A stretch of DNA of 36,538 bases from Pseudomonas fluorescens (GTDB lineage: Bacteria; Pseudomonadota; Gammaproteobacteria; Pseudomonadales; Pseudomonadaceae), in NCBI RefSeq assembly GCF_005938625.1, contig NZ_VCNJ01000088.1:1-36538 (forward strand). The letters are read 5' to 3'. Each line of letters opens with the position of its first letter. Positions within the stretch are counted from its first letter, which is position 1. Below the pieces are notes generated by a model that saw only the letters and a list, made by a program, of their open reading frames with translations, had not been told where the DNA came from and ran no database searches. Of the stretch, positions 15,558-23,961 are shown piece after piece. Made by a program: the position numbers and the translations under genes.

Positions 15558-16504
15558 GCAGCCTCCAGGTAGGAACTGTGAATGGCGTTACCCAACTGGC
15601 GCACCAGCGGGATGAATTCGGTCAGCCAGGCGTGCAGGCCTTCCTCCAGAATTTCGTTGATGCCGGTGTAGCGCAGGCGCGCGTCCATCTCTGCCGCCAG
15701 ACGTTGTGCGGGACGACCGTTGGCACCGGGCAGTTGCGCGAGAATCTGATCAATCTCTTCGGTGCAGGCCCGCAGTGAGCGAGGTACGTCGGCACGCAAC
15801 AGCAGCAATTCGGCAACATGCCGGGCGCCGGGCGCGTCGCGGTAGATTTCGGTGTAGGCCTCGAATGACGACAAGGCGCGCAGCAAGGCACTCCACTGGT
15901 AATAGGCGTGGGCCGTACCGTCGCTGACCGCTTCAGCCTGATCGCCAGCCATTTCATAGCGGGCATCGAGTAAGCGCAGCGTGTTGTCCGCCCGTTCGAT
16001 AAAGGTACCGAGGCGAATGAAGCGAAACGCATCATTACGCATGATCGTGCCGTACGACGCACCACGGAACAGGTGCGAACGCTCCTTGATCCATTCGCAG
16101 AAACGGCTCATGCCATAGCGACTGAGGCCCTGCTCGGCGATCCCGCGAATCTCCAGCCACGTAGAGTTGATGTTCTCCCACATGTCCGCCGTGATGCGTC
16201 CGCGCACTGCATGGGCGCTGGCCCGCGCCGCGCCTAGGCAGCTGTAAATACTCGCCGGGTTGGCGGCGTCGAGGGCAAAAAAGTGCAGCAGGCGTTCGGC
16301 ATGCAACGCGCCGTGACGCTCCAGATAATCGTCGAGAGTGCCGGTGATCAACAGCGGCATGGCCAGTTCGTGCAGACCATCGCCGCGCCCGTCCTGCGGC
16401 ATCAGCGACAGCGAATAACTGATGTCGAGCATCCGTGCGAGGTTTTCCGCCCGCTCCAGGTAACGCGACATCCAATACAGATCCGAGGCAGTTCTACTTA
16501 ACAT
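15554..16504 (-). CDS. Alpha-E domain protein (DUF403)
   Basis: This 316-residue, almost wholly helical protein opens with the family signature LSRTASDLYWMSRYLERAEN. Alpha-E proteins are found with circularly permuted ATP-grasp enzymes and transglutaminases and may be scaffolds or cofactors of the ligase; no activity is established. GAAGGAAG precedes the ATG. It starts 12 bases after the ATP-grasp gene and overlaps the transglutaminase gene by 4 bases, giving tight coupling. Confidence 0.93.
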   Translation of the reverse strand: MLSRTASDLYWMSRYLERAENLARMLDISYSLSLMPQDGRGDGLHELAMPLLITGTLDDYLERHGALHAERLLHFFALDAANPASIYSCLGAARASAHAVRGRITADMWENINSTWLEIRGIAEQGLSRYGMSRFCEWIKERSHLFRGASYGTIMRNDAFRFIRLGTFIERADNTLRLLDARYEMAGDQAEAVSDGTAHAYYQWSALLRALSSFEAYTEIYRDAPGARHVAELLLLRADVPRSLRACTEEIDQILAQLPGANGRPAQRLAAEMDARLRYTGINEILEEGLHAWLTEFIPLVRQLGNAIHSSYLEAA

Positions 16505-16516
16505 GGCAAGCTTCCT

Positions 16517-17926
16517 TCAATCCTCGACCACCCAGGTGTCCTTGGTCCCGCCACCCTGGGAGGAATTCACCACCAGAGAGCCTTCACGCAGCGCTACACG
16601 GGTCAAGCCGCCGGGCACCACGCGGGTTTCGCGCCCGGACAAGACAAACGGACGCAAATCGATATGGCGCGGCGCAATGCCGTTTTCGACAAAGGTCGGA
16701 CAGGTCGACAGCGACAATGTCGGCTGCGCGATGTATGCGTGTGGCTTGGCCTTTATCCGTTCGCGGAAGGCATCTATTTCCGCCGTCGTTGACGCCGGCC
16801 CCACCAGCATTCCGTAACCACCGGAGCCTTGGGTTTCCTTGACCACCAGATCTGGAAGATTGGCCAGCACATGGGAAAGTTCAGAAGGGTTGCGGCATTG
16901 CCAGGTCGGCACGTTCTTCAGGATCGGTTCTTCGTCGAGGTAGAACCGGATCATGTCGGTGACAAACGGGTACACCGATTTGTCGTCCGCCACACCGGTG
17001 CCGATGGCGTTTGCCAGCACTACGTTGCCGGAGCGATAAGACGAGAGCAGCCCCGGCACACCGAGCATCGAATCGGGGTTGAACGCCAGTGGGTCGAGGA
17101 ACGCGTCGTCGAGACGACGATAGATCACGTCCACCGCTTTCGGGCCATCGGTAGTGCGCATGAAGACTTTGTCGTCACGCACGAACAGATCGGCGCCTTC
17201 GACCAGCTCCACGCCCATTTCCCGGGCGAGAAACGCGTGTTCGAAGAACGCACTGTTGAAGCGCCCAGGCGTCAGCACCACCACGCTTGGGTCATCAATC
17301 GGGCTGGAGCTTTTCAGGGTGTCGAGCAACAGGTTCGGGTAGTGATCGATTGGCGCAATGCGCTGGGCGGCGAACAGCTCAGGGAACAGGCGCATCATCA
17401 TCTTGCGGTCTTCGAGCATATAGCTCACGCCACTCGGTGTGCGCAGGTTGTCTTCGAGAACGTAATAGGTGCCGTCGCCGTCGCGCACCAGATCGACGCC
17501 AGAGATGTGCGAATAGATATCGCGGTGCAGATCGAGGCCTTGCATCGCCAACTGATATTGCTCATTGGCCAGCACCTGTTCGGCAGGAATGATCCCGGCC
17601 TTGATGATGCGCTGCTCGTGATAGAGGTCGGCGAGAAACATGTTCAGCGCCTTGACCCGCTGGATGCAGCCGCGCTCAACGATCCGCCACTCGCTGGCGG
17701 GAATGCTGCGCGGAATGGTATCGAAGGGAATCAGGCGCTCGGTGCCCTGCTCGTCGCCATAGAGCGTGAAAGTGATCCCGGCGCGATGGAACAGCAAGTC
17801 AGCCTCGCGTCGCCGTTGGGCCAGCAGTTCATCAGGCGTGTCGGCCAGCCATCGGGCAAACTCCCGATAATGCGGGCGAACCTGGCCGCCGGCATCGTAC
17901 ATCTCATCAAAATAGGTGCGGATCAT
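16517..17926 (-). CDS. Circularly permuted ATP-grasp family protein
   Basis: The start at ATG 17926 (469 aa, MIRTYFDEMYD) has AAGGAG seven bases upstream; the open frame extends 30 codons further without another site. Family hallmarks are TYYVLEDNLRTPSGVSYMLE, the VKETQGSGGYGMLVGP glycine-rich segment and the C-terminal NSSQGGGTKDTWVV. ATP-grasp enzymes join a carboxylate to an amine through an acyl-phosphate; this group is predicted to make or tag peptides. It is the first gene of the three-gene operon. The product of the pathway is not known. Confidence 0.93.
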   Translation of the reverse strand: MIRTYFDEMYDAGGQVRPHYREFARWLADTPDELLAQRRREADLLFHRAGITFTLYGDEQGTERLIPFDTIPRSIPASEWRIVERGCIQRVKALNMFLADLYHEQRIIKAGIIPAEQVLANEQYQLAMQGLDLHRDIYSHISGVDLVRDGDGTYYVLEDNLRTPSGVSYMLEDRKMMMRLFPELFAAQRIAPIDHYPNLLLDTLKSSSPIDDPSVVVLTPGRFNSAFFEHAFLAREMGVELVEGADLFVRDDKVFMRTTDGPKAVDVIYRRLDDAFLDPLAFNPDSMLGVPGLLSSYRSGNVVLANAIGTGVADDKSVYPFVTDMIRFYLDEEPILKNVPTWQCRNPSELSHVLANLPDLVVKETQGSGGYGMLVGPASTTAEIDAFRERIKAKPHAYIAQPTLSLSTCPTFVENGIAPRHIDLRPFVLSGRETRVVPGGLTRVALREGSLVVNSSQGGGTKDTWVVED

Positions 17927-18156
17927 GCCGTACTCCTTGTCACCCGGACATACAGGCCTTCGCAAGGCCCGTGCCATCGGCATAAACGCTTTGATTTCAA
18001 TCGGTTGGATATTCACGCCGCAGGCACCGCACCATTCCTGTGCGGCAAATGCCCCAACCGGATTGCCCCCGCTTCATTGCGACGCACTGCATCGCCTATC
18101 ACCAGCATAGTCAGAGTTGATTTCACTGCCCGGCGCTGCCTGCGGATAATCCGCGC

Positions 18157-18311
18157 ATTCGCTGCAAAACTTCCCCGCGCACAGCGCCGCGAAGTCGCCA
18201 GCTCAACTGACCTGGACTGCCTTCGCAGCCCGCCCCGCTGTAACCCTGACCGGTTTCCTCTCCTTATCGGTCTTCCCTTTTAGCCACCCTCTCCGGTGGC
18301 TTTTTTTTGCC
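18157..18311 (+). ncRNA. Candidate small RNA ending in a strong terminator
   Basis: A strong plus-strand terminator at 18282-18309 has no plus-strand protein gene upstream; the only genes on either side are on the minus strand. About 130 bases upstream is GATAAT (18145-18150), with TTTCAC 18 bases before it as a poor -35 box. This predicts a transcript of about 150 bases with a C/U-rich stretch (CGGTTTCCTCTCCTTATCGG) before the terminator, as in many Hfq-dependent RNAs. I do not recognise it as a named Pseudomonas RNA. Confidence 0.4.
18282..18309 (+). terminator. Strong rho-independent terminator without an upstream plus-strand protein gene
   Basis: AGCCACC and GGTGGCT form the stem around a short loop, followed directly by a run of at least eight T. 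Read on the other strand it lacks a T-run, so it works only on the plus strand. Confidence 0.85.
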
Positions 18312-18413
18312 TCGGTTTCTTGTTTCAGGGTTTTGCCACGATGGTTTTCGCGCGCCGCAAACGACAACGGCCGACCCCAAGGTCAGCCGTTGCTCAACAG
18401 TTATCGCAAGCGA

Positions 18414-18761
18414 TCAGTTCAAAAGGTGGCGATTGCGCACCTCCTGCTTCACGCCCCAACCCTCGATAATGCCGCCCAAGGGCTCGACCACTGCCGAAAA
18501 GCCCTGCTCGAAATCGCCGATATCGTCATAGGTCGCGTACATCACTTTGCTCAATTCCAGCGCCCACGCACCGTCATCACGCACGCTGACCTGGGCATTG
18601 ATGGATTCACCGCGAAATTTGCCTGCTGCCCTGCGCGCCCGCTCCTCGTCCGGGAAAATCGCGTAGAACTCGATGGGATGGAATCGGGAAAAATCGAAAC
18701 CGCCTTCTTTCATGCGGCGCAGAACATTGCTGCTGATGTCTTCTTGATAGGCTGTGCTCAT
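18414..18761 (-). CDS. rraB: RraB family regulator of RNase E activity
   Basis: The start at ATG 18761 (115 aa) follows GAGGGGGA. The protein is small and acidic, with alternating strands and helices (GGFDFSRFHPIEFYAIFPDEE, DDGAWALELSKVMYATYDDI), matching the RraB family, whose E. coli member binds RNase E and changes its substrate choice. The length fits. In Pseudomonas the function is assumed by homology. Monocistronic, with no clear terminator. Confidence 0.75.
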   Translation of the reverse strand: MSTAYQEDISSNVLRRMKEGGFDFSRFHPIEFYAIFPDEERARRAAGKFRGESINAQVSVRDDGAWALELSKVMYATYDDIGDFEQGFSAVVEPLGGIIEGWGVKQEVRNRHLLN

Positions 18762-18970
18762 GAATCGTCCCCCTCGCATAGATGGATAGACTTTCCGTAT
18801 TCCCGCCCCGGGCCTTTGGCCAAAGTACTACGGCAACGTGGTTGCACGCGGGAACAAGCATGTAGCTGACAAGACCAGACCTTAGCGATCCGTTCGCTGA
18901 TCTCGCTTGCAGAGTAGCCCCAAGATAGAGCTGCTGCCAAGGCCTGGTGATGCAAGTGACAAGAAGTATT

Positions 18971-19204
18971 TCAGATGGGAGTGATGCTGCGGATTTCGAT
19001 GCTGTTCTGGGTTTTCAGGCTTTTGACCCCGGCATCGGGGGTGCGCCCTTCGAGATCGTTCAGATCCAGTGCGGCCGCGACGGGCAGAAGCTTGGCCTTG
19101 ATCAGTTGAGCGGCCTCATCGTCGCTGGGGCATTCCGCGCGCTCGAACACCTCATCGACAATTTCACCATGATCGTCCACGAAAGTGACTTTCCACTTTT
19201 GCAT
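18971..19204 (-). CDS. Conserved hypothetical protein (77 aa)
   Basis: GAGGAGG lies seven bases before ATG 19204, which fixes the start (MQKWKVTFVDDHGEIVDE). The product is a small acidic soluble protein with no signal or membrane segment. The N-terminal half looks like a beta-hairpin domain. No family recognised. It lies between rraB and speE, all on the minus strand but widely spaced. Confidence 0.7.
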   Translation of the reverse strand: MQKWKVTFVDDHGEIVDEVFERAECPSDDEAAQLIKAKLLPVAAALDLNDLEGRTPDAGVKSLKTQNSIEIRSITPI

Positions 19205-19316
19205 CGGTGCCTCCTCGATCAAACCCGCAAATGGGCTTACACCTCAATCGACTGGTACGCCGAAAGTTGGTTCAAAAGGATTACAGCGGGCGAAGATGAA
19301 AAAAACGACATCTACG

Positions 19317-19435
19317 GTAGGAGCTGCCGAAGGCTGCGATCTTTTGGGACGCAGAGCGTCCCCGGCTGCATTCCCACGCAGAGCGTGGGAACGATCAACA
19401 GTCCGATTTCGCGAGCAGGCTCGCTCCCACAGGGG
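19317..19435. repeat. Cluster of three different REP-type repeat units
   Basis: Three unit types stand side by side: TAGGAGCTGCCGAAGGCTGC (19317-19346), the GCATTCCCACGCAGAGCGTG type (19368-19396) and GCGAGCAGGCTCGCTCCCAC (19411-19434). Each type occurs elsewhere in the window as inverted pairs. It lies downstream of speE. Confidence 0.8.
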
Positions 19436-19450
19436 TATTGCGGTGTTCTT

Positions 19451-20326
19451 TTAATCGTTGCTTGGCTTGTTGATCGCTTGCAGCACGTACTGAGGCAAGG
19501 CGAACGCGCCGATGTGGATTTCCGGGTTGTAGTAACGGGTGACGATGCCGCTGCCGATGAAGCGCTGTTGCAGGGTTTCACGGCTCAGTTTGCGGTACGC
19601 CGGGTTGGTCGAGCCCCAGGCGAAGGTCATCGAACCGCCGATGTAGGTCGGCACTGCCGCTTGATAGAAGTGCCAGTCCGGGAACAGGCTGTTCAGGCGA
19701 CCGGCGGTGGTTTTCACTTCGTCGATCTGCATGAACGGCGTGCCGTTCTGGGTCACCAGAATGCCGCCCTCGTTCAGGCAGCGATGGCAGGCCTGATAGA
19801 AGTTTTCCGAGAACAGCACTTCGCCCGGGCCGATCGGGTCGGTGGAGTCGGAGATGATCACGTCGAATTTTTCAGTCGTGGTGGCGACGAAACGCATGCC
19901 GTCGTCGATCACCAGGTTCAGACGTGGATCGTCGTAGGCGCCGCTGGAATGGTTCGGCAGGAACTCTTTGCACATGTCGACCACGGTGCCGTCGATCTCG
20001 ACCATGGTGATGTGTTCAACGCCGGCGTGCTTGGTCACTTCGCGCAGCATGCCGCCGTCACCGCCGCCGATGATCAGTACGCGCTTGGCACTGCCATGGG
20101 CGAGGATCGGCACGTGGGTGAGCATTTCGTGGTAGATGAATTCGTCGGCTTCGGTGGTCTGGATCACGCCGTCCAGCGCCATCACGCGACCCATGCGCGG
20201 GTTCTGGAAGATCACCAGGTGCTGGTGTTCGGTGCGCACTTCGTGCAGCAGTTTTTCCATGCGAAAACGCTGGCCGTAGCCTTCGTAGAGGGTTTCCAGG
20301 TACTCGCTGGTTTTGGTGACGGTCAT
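19451..20326 (-). CDS. speE: Spermidine synthase (polyamine aminopropyltransferase)
   Basis: The start at ATG 20326 (291 aa) has GGAG upstream. The enzyme transfers an aminopropyl group from decarboxylated SAM to putrescine, releasing 5'-methylthioadenosine. The dcSAM-binding GGGDGG motif is at 87-92, the acidic catalytic segment IISDSTDPIGP at about 155-165 and the family pattern YHEMLTHVPILAHG at about 65-78. Length is normal. The released methylthioadenosine feeds the methionine salvage pathway, whose mtnB-mtnD-mtnC genes lie about 5 kb to the right. Confidence 0.97.
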   Translation of the reverse strand: MTVTKTSEYLETLYEGYGQRFRMEKLLHEVRTEHQHLVIFQNPRMGRVMALDGVIQTTEADEFIYHEMLTHVPILAHGSAKRVLIIGGGDGGMLREVTKHAGVEHITMVEIDGTVVDMCKEFLPNHSSGAYDDPRLNLVIDDGMRFVATTTEKFDVIISDSTDPIGPGEVLFSENFYQACHRCLNEGGILVTQNGTPFMQIDEVKTTAGRLNSLFPDWHFYQAAVPTYIGGSMTFAWGSTNPAYRKLSRETLQQRFIGSGIVTRYYNPEIHIGAFALPQYVLQAINKPSND

Positions 20327-20435
20327 GGTCAAGTGCTCCGATGAATGCGCGGGCGCCGATCGAGGAGACGATCGCCCGGGAAAGGCGCGCATTCTACGTT
20401 GCCGAAGATGACAGGTCGAACCTCACAACCACAAT

Positions 20436-20525
20436 CCCTGTAGGAGCTGCCGAAGGCTGCGATCTTTTCATCTTGTTTTTACAATCAACATCAAAAGATC
20501 GCAGCCTTCGGCAGCTCCTACAGGG
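20436..20525. repeat. 33-bp perfect inverted repeat
   Basis: 20436-20468 and 20493-20525 are exact inverted copies of a CCCTGTAGGAGCTGCCGAAG-type unit ending in ATCTTTT. The pair lies between the PLDc_N-type gene and speE, both on the minus strand, so it can end the former's transcript. Confidence 0.9.
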
Positions 20526-20545
20526 GTATCGCGGTGTTATGTGAT

Positions 20546-20737
20546 TCAGATCCGCACGTTACCCCGCGGCCCGGCAATCGCCCAGATGATCAGGCCCAGC
20601 ACTGGCAGGAGGATGATCAGCAGCACCCAGACGATTTTCATCCCGGTGGTCGCGCCGCTTTTCAGCACATTGATGATGGCCCAGATGTCGAGGGCAAGGA
20701 TGATCAGGCCAATCAGACCGTTGAACGTGGAACCCAT
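20546..20737 (-). CDS. Small two-helix membrane protein (PLDc_N-like)
   Basis: The start at ATG 20737 (63 aa) follows GGAG. Two hydrophobic segments (about 4-24 and 34-55) joined by a short loop, with the second ending in PVLGLIIWAIAGPRG, match the PLDc_N (phospholipase D nuclease N-terminal) domain, often found alone in small membrane proteins. No catalytic domain is attached, so the phospholipase name does not describe its function, which is unknown. Confidence 0.75.
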   Translation of the reverse strand: MGSTFNGLIGLIILALDIWAIINVLKSGATTGMKIVWVLLIILLPVLGLIIWAIAGPRGNVRI

Positions 20738-20808
20738 GGTGTCGCTCCAGAATAGTGGCATGCACTTTTAGGATAGACGGTCGCGCGCAGGGTTCCCTTT
20801 TATTGCAC

Positions 20809-21339
20809 TCAGACGTGAACGGCGATCTTCAGGGCTTCGAGCGAGGGTGCGGCGGCGATGCCGACTTCGGCGCACAGTTCCAGCACCCGAGGCACGTCGT
20901 TGCCGTAGACCAGCACCATTTGCAGTTCGTCGTCGAGCAACTGGCTGAAGTTCATCAGTGTGTAACCACCGTTTTCCTTGTTCATGCTGCTCATTTGCAC
21001 CTGGATGCGGTTGAGCGCGACCAGTGCTTCGGTCTTGGCCAGTTGCTTGGGTTTGAGGTTGAAATCAACGCCCGGGCCAAAAGAGGCAACGATCTGCGCG
21101 AACAGGTCAACGTAGGTGTCGGCCTGGAACAGCACGGTTTCCGGCAGGCTACCGACTACGACCCACTCACCCAACGGGATCGGGAAGGTGTCGTCGTAGT
21201 TGATGTCCGGATTGGCTGCCAGAAAGGCATCGGCATCGGCGTAGGCCTGTGCCGCTTCGTCGGCGACTTTCAGGATCTCGTCCTCGCCCATGCAGCCGGA
21301 GCTGATTTTGCTGATGAGTTCGACGAGTGCGGCTTTCAT
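20809..21339 (-). CDS. Conserved hypothetical protein (176 aa)
   Basis: The start at ATG 21339 follows AGGA at a long spacing; upstream in-frame codons run into a REP copy and are not coding. The protein is soluble, acidic and mixed alpha/beta, with no signal peptide. Recognisable stretches such as TFPIPLGEWVVVGSLPE and MNFSQLLDDELQMVLVYG did not bring a known family to mind. It has its own promoter region and ends in a plain intergenic stretch. Confidence 0.7.
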   Translation of the reverse strand: MKAALVELISKISSGCMGEDEILKVADEAAQAYADADAFLAANPDINYDDTFPIPLGEWVVVGSLPETVLFQADTYVDLFAQIVASFGPGVDFNLKPKQLAKTEALVALNRIQVQMSSMNKENGGYTLMNFSQLLDDELQMVLVYGNDVPRVLELCAEVGIAAAPSLEALKIAVHV

Positions 21340-21396
21340 GAGGGCGGATCCTGTGGCGAAGGTGAATTTCGAGGGCGCGGAGGATAGCGCACAAAG

Positions 21397-21500
21397 CAAA
21401 AGATCGCAGCCTGCGGCAACTCCTGCAAGTTCAGCGTTCGACCGCGAAATGGGCCACGAACGCAATTATTGTAGGAGCTGCCGCAGGCTGCGATCTTTTG
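21397..21500. repeat. Inverted pair of TAGGAGCTGCCGCAGG-type REP units
   Basis: 21397-21428 and 21469-21500 are inverted copies of about 32 bp with two mismatches. They lie between the ankyrin gene and the 176-aa gene on the same strand, just after the ankyrin stop codon. Confidence 0.85.
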
Positions 21501-21506
21501 ACCTTA

Positions 21507-22025
21507 TCAGGCCAACAACTTTTCCAGCTGCGCAGTGGTATCGACTGCGCCCATGGTGCGCGCCGCGTCGAGCGCCGTCACGCCATTGGCATCCTTGGCC
21601 TGCGCGTTGGCGCCTTTGCTGATCAGGTATTCAACGATTTCAACACGGTTGAACATCGCTGCCATCATCAGCGCCGTACGCCCGTCAAACGACGAGCCTT
21701 CAATCTCGGCACCCGCCTCGACCAACGCCTTGACCACCGCCAGGTCACCTTTGAATGCGGCACCGGCAATCGGACTCTGGCCGTTGCCATTGCGCATTTC
21801 CGGATCGGCTTTGTGTTTAAGCAGCACTTGCACCGCATCCACATGGCCGTAATAGCTGGCCAGCATCAACAGGGTGTCGCCCTTGCTGTTTTTCAGGTTC
21901 ACCGGCAAACCGGCCGTGACCAGACGATCAAGCATCTCGGCATCACCGTCGCGCGCCTTGTTGAAAACCTGCTCGGTGAATTCGGCAGCTTCTTCAGGGG
22001 TCATCTGGCGGCTTTGGTCGGACAT
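21507..22025 (-). CDS. Ankyrin-repeat protein
   Basis: The 172-residue protein has about four ankyrin repeats (cores such as KGDTLLMLASYYGHVDAVQV, DGRTALMMAAMFNRVEIVEY) after a short helical N-terminus, and no signal peptide, so it is probably cytoplasmic. Ankyrin repeats bind other proteins. It differs from the exported AnkB type linked to catalase. GGAG precedes the ATG. The acyl-CoA synthetase gene lies upstream on the same strand with a 97-base gap. Confidence 0.9.
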   Translation of the reverse strand: MSDQSRQMTPEEAAEFTEQVFNKARDGDAEMLDRLVTAGLPVNLKNSKGDTLLMLASYYGHVDAVQVLLKHKADPEMRNGNGQSPIAGAAFKGDLAVVKALVEAGAEIEGSSFDGRTALMMAAMFNRVEIVEYLISKGANAQAKDANGVTALDAARTMGAVDTTAQLEKLLA

Positions 22026-22122
22026 GGGGCAACTCCACTTTCGGTCAATCGGAAAGCCGACAGTTTCCCGAGCGAGGCCGTGGCTGTCACCCCCTTTTTC
22101 TCAAGCCGGCCCATAGCCAGAT

Positions 22123-23961
22123 TCAATAACGATGTTTGCCCTGATGAATTTCGGCCAATACGTCGTCAGTGACCCGAACATAAGTCTGCGTTCCGGGCAG
22201 CCATGCGTAGATCGGATCATCGCCTGTCTGACCGGGGTCGAAGCCTTCATTTTTCAGTCGGGTTTTCTGATATTTGAAGGTGCCAGTGGTTTCCATTTTG
22301 ACCTTCACTCTCAGGAACAATGGCACGGCATAGGCCGGCATACGCTCCCGGGCAAAGGTCAGCAACTCGGCGAAATCCAGCGTCGCGAGGGATTCCGCAG
22401 GCGTGATCGCCGCCATCCCGGCACGGCCGTTGGTGTTGCGAATTTCCACGCCATAGGCCACCGCTTCGGAGATGTGCGGGTGTTGCAGCAACAGGTTTTC
22501 GACTTCAGTAGTCGAGACGTTTTCGCCCTTCCAGCGATACGTATCACCGAGCCGATCAACAAATTGTGCGTGGCCAAAACCGATGTTGCGCAGCAGATCA
22601 CCGGTGTTGAAGAAACGGTCACCCTTGGTAAACACGTCGTGCAGCACGACCTTGGCGGTTTTCTGCGGATCGGTGTAGCCGTCCAGCGGCGCCTTCTCGT
22701 CAATCCGCGCCAGCAGCAAGCCCTGCTCGCCTTTGCCAACCTTGCTCATGAAACCGTCGGCGCTGCGCAGCGGTTCACCGCTGTCATGATCGTAGGCCAC
22801 CAGCTCCCAGGCCATCAGCGAGAAGCCAATGGTGTTGTCGAAATTGAGGATATTGGTAAAACCGATGTTGCCGTCGCTCGCCGCATACAGTTCACAGATG
22901 TGGTCGACGGCGAAGCGCGTCTTGAACTCGGCCCACGCGCCGGGACGCAAGCCGTTGCCGATCATCTTGCGCACCTCGTGACGGTTGTCGTCGGCGCTGG
23001 CCGGTTGATCGACCAGATAGCGGCACAACTCGCCGACGTAACCAATGGTGGTGGCGCGATATCGGCGCACGTCGTTCCAGAACTGACTGGCGCTGAATTT
23101 ACGCCGAATCGCGAAGCCTGAAGCGCCGTTGACCGCCGAGCCCCAGCACACGCAGAGGCCGGTGGCGTGGTACAGCGGCAAGGTGCAATAGACGACGTCG
23201 TCGGGGCCCATGTCGAGGGCGATCATGCCGAAACTGGCGGAGCTGCGCATCCAGCGCCCGTGCTTGAACACCCCGGCCTTGGGCAGGCCGGTGGTGCCGG
23301 AGGTGTAGATGTAGAAACACGGATCATCGAAAAAGATCTGCTGGCTGCTCGGCGGATTGTCACTGGCGGCGTCGGCACTGGCGCTGATCAGGTTGACGTA
23401 GCCGTCGGGCGCAATGCCCGGATGGCTGTAGGTGTCCTGATCGGCGACGAACCAGGTGCGCGGCGCGGTAATCGCCACTTGGTCGCGAATCGCCGCATAA
23501 GCTGGTACCAGTTCCTCGCCCACCACAATCGCCACCGGCGCTACCAGATTCACGCTGTGGATCAATGTGTCGCGGGTTTGTGAGGTATTGAGCAGCGCGC
23601 TGACCGCGCCGACCTTGGCCAGCGCCAGAATGGTCACCAGCAATTCCGGGCGGTTTTCGATAAACACCGCGACCACGTCGCCCTTGCCGATGCCCTGCGC
23701 ACTCAGATAGTGGGCAATGCGGTTGGCCCACTGATTGACCTGCGAATAGGTCAACAATACATCGCCCTGCAACAACGCCGGCCCCTCGGGATTGCGCAAC
23801 GTCGCTTGCTCAAATGTCCAGCCAAGGCCACAGCTTTGGGTCGGATCCGTGACATTGGCCACCTTCATGCCCTTGACCACCCGCGGGATGGCTTTGGCAA
23901 TCATTGGCAGTTTGCGGAGCATCATGCCCCAGGTAATCGTGTCGCTTGGCGCGTGGCTCAT
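22123..23961 (-). CDS. Long-chain fatty-acyl-CoA synthetase (FATP-like)
   Basis: This 612-residue adenylate-forming enzyme activates fatty acids to acyl-CoA with ATP. The AMP/ATP-binding loop is YTSGTTGLPKAG (219-230), followed by the FATP-type pattern LPLYHATGLCVCWGS. The hinge region GDTYRWKGENVSTTEVE and the C-terminal Lys within GTFKYQKTRLK are intact. Length and motifs fit the very-long-chain/FATP branch rather than FadD1/2. GGGGAG lies before the ATG. It probably supplies beta-oxidation, but is not in the same operon as the FadB-like gene. Confidence 0.92.
   Translation of the reverse strand: MSHAPSDTITWGMMLRKLPMIAKAIPRVVKGMKVANVTDPTQSCGLGWTFEQATLRNPEGPALLQGDVLLTYSQVNQWANRIAHYLSAQGIGKGDVVAVFIENRPELLVTILALAKVGAVSALLNTSQTRDTLIHSVNLVAPVAIVVGEELVPAYAAIRDQVAITAPRTWFVADQDTYSHPGIAPDGYVNLISASADAASDNPPSSQQIFFDDPCFYIYTSGTTGLPKAGVFKHGRWMRSSASFGMIALDMGPDDVVYCTLPLYHATGLCVCWGSAVNGASGFAIRRKFSASQFWNDVRRYRATTIGYVGELCRYLVDQPASADDNRHEVRKMIGNGLRPGAWAEFKTRFAVDHICELYAASDGNIGFTNILNFDNTIGFSLMAWELVAYDHDSGEPLRSADGFMSKVGKGEQGLLLARIDEKAPLDGYTDPQKTAKVVLHDVFTKGDRFFNTGDLLRNIGFGHAQFVDRLGDTYRWKGENVSTTEVENLLLQHPHISEAVAYGVEIRNTNGRAGMAAITPAESLATLDFAELLTFARERMPAYAVPLFLRVKVKMETTGTFKYQKTRLKNEGFDPGQTGDDPIYAWLPGTQTYVRVTDDVLAEIHQGKHRY

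Larger units (their letters stand above)
17927..18413. other. Intergenic region between the ATP-grasp operon and rraB
   Basis: No protein gene is supported. It should contain the minus-strand promoter of the ATP-grasp operon. It also contains a plus-strand terminator (18282-18309) with a possible small RNA ahead of it, and an imperfect inverted repeat AACGGCCGACC/GGTCAGCCGTT (18363-18388) that may end the rraB transcript. Confidence 0.5.

Noticed and set aside
16829..18283. 484-codon plus-strand open frame opposite the ATP-grasp gene
   Set aside because: It is the antisense frame of a strongly conserved GC-rich gene; the product is rich in His/Arg/Gln with no domain, and there is no ribosome site.
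18947..20344. 465-codon plus-strand open frame across speE
   Set aside because: Antisense of speE and the 77-aa gene, running through a REP cluster; no recognisable motif.
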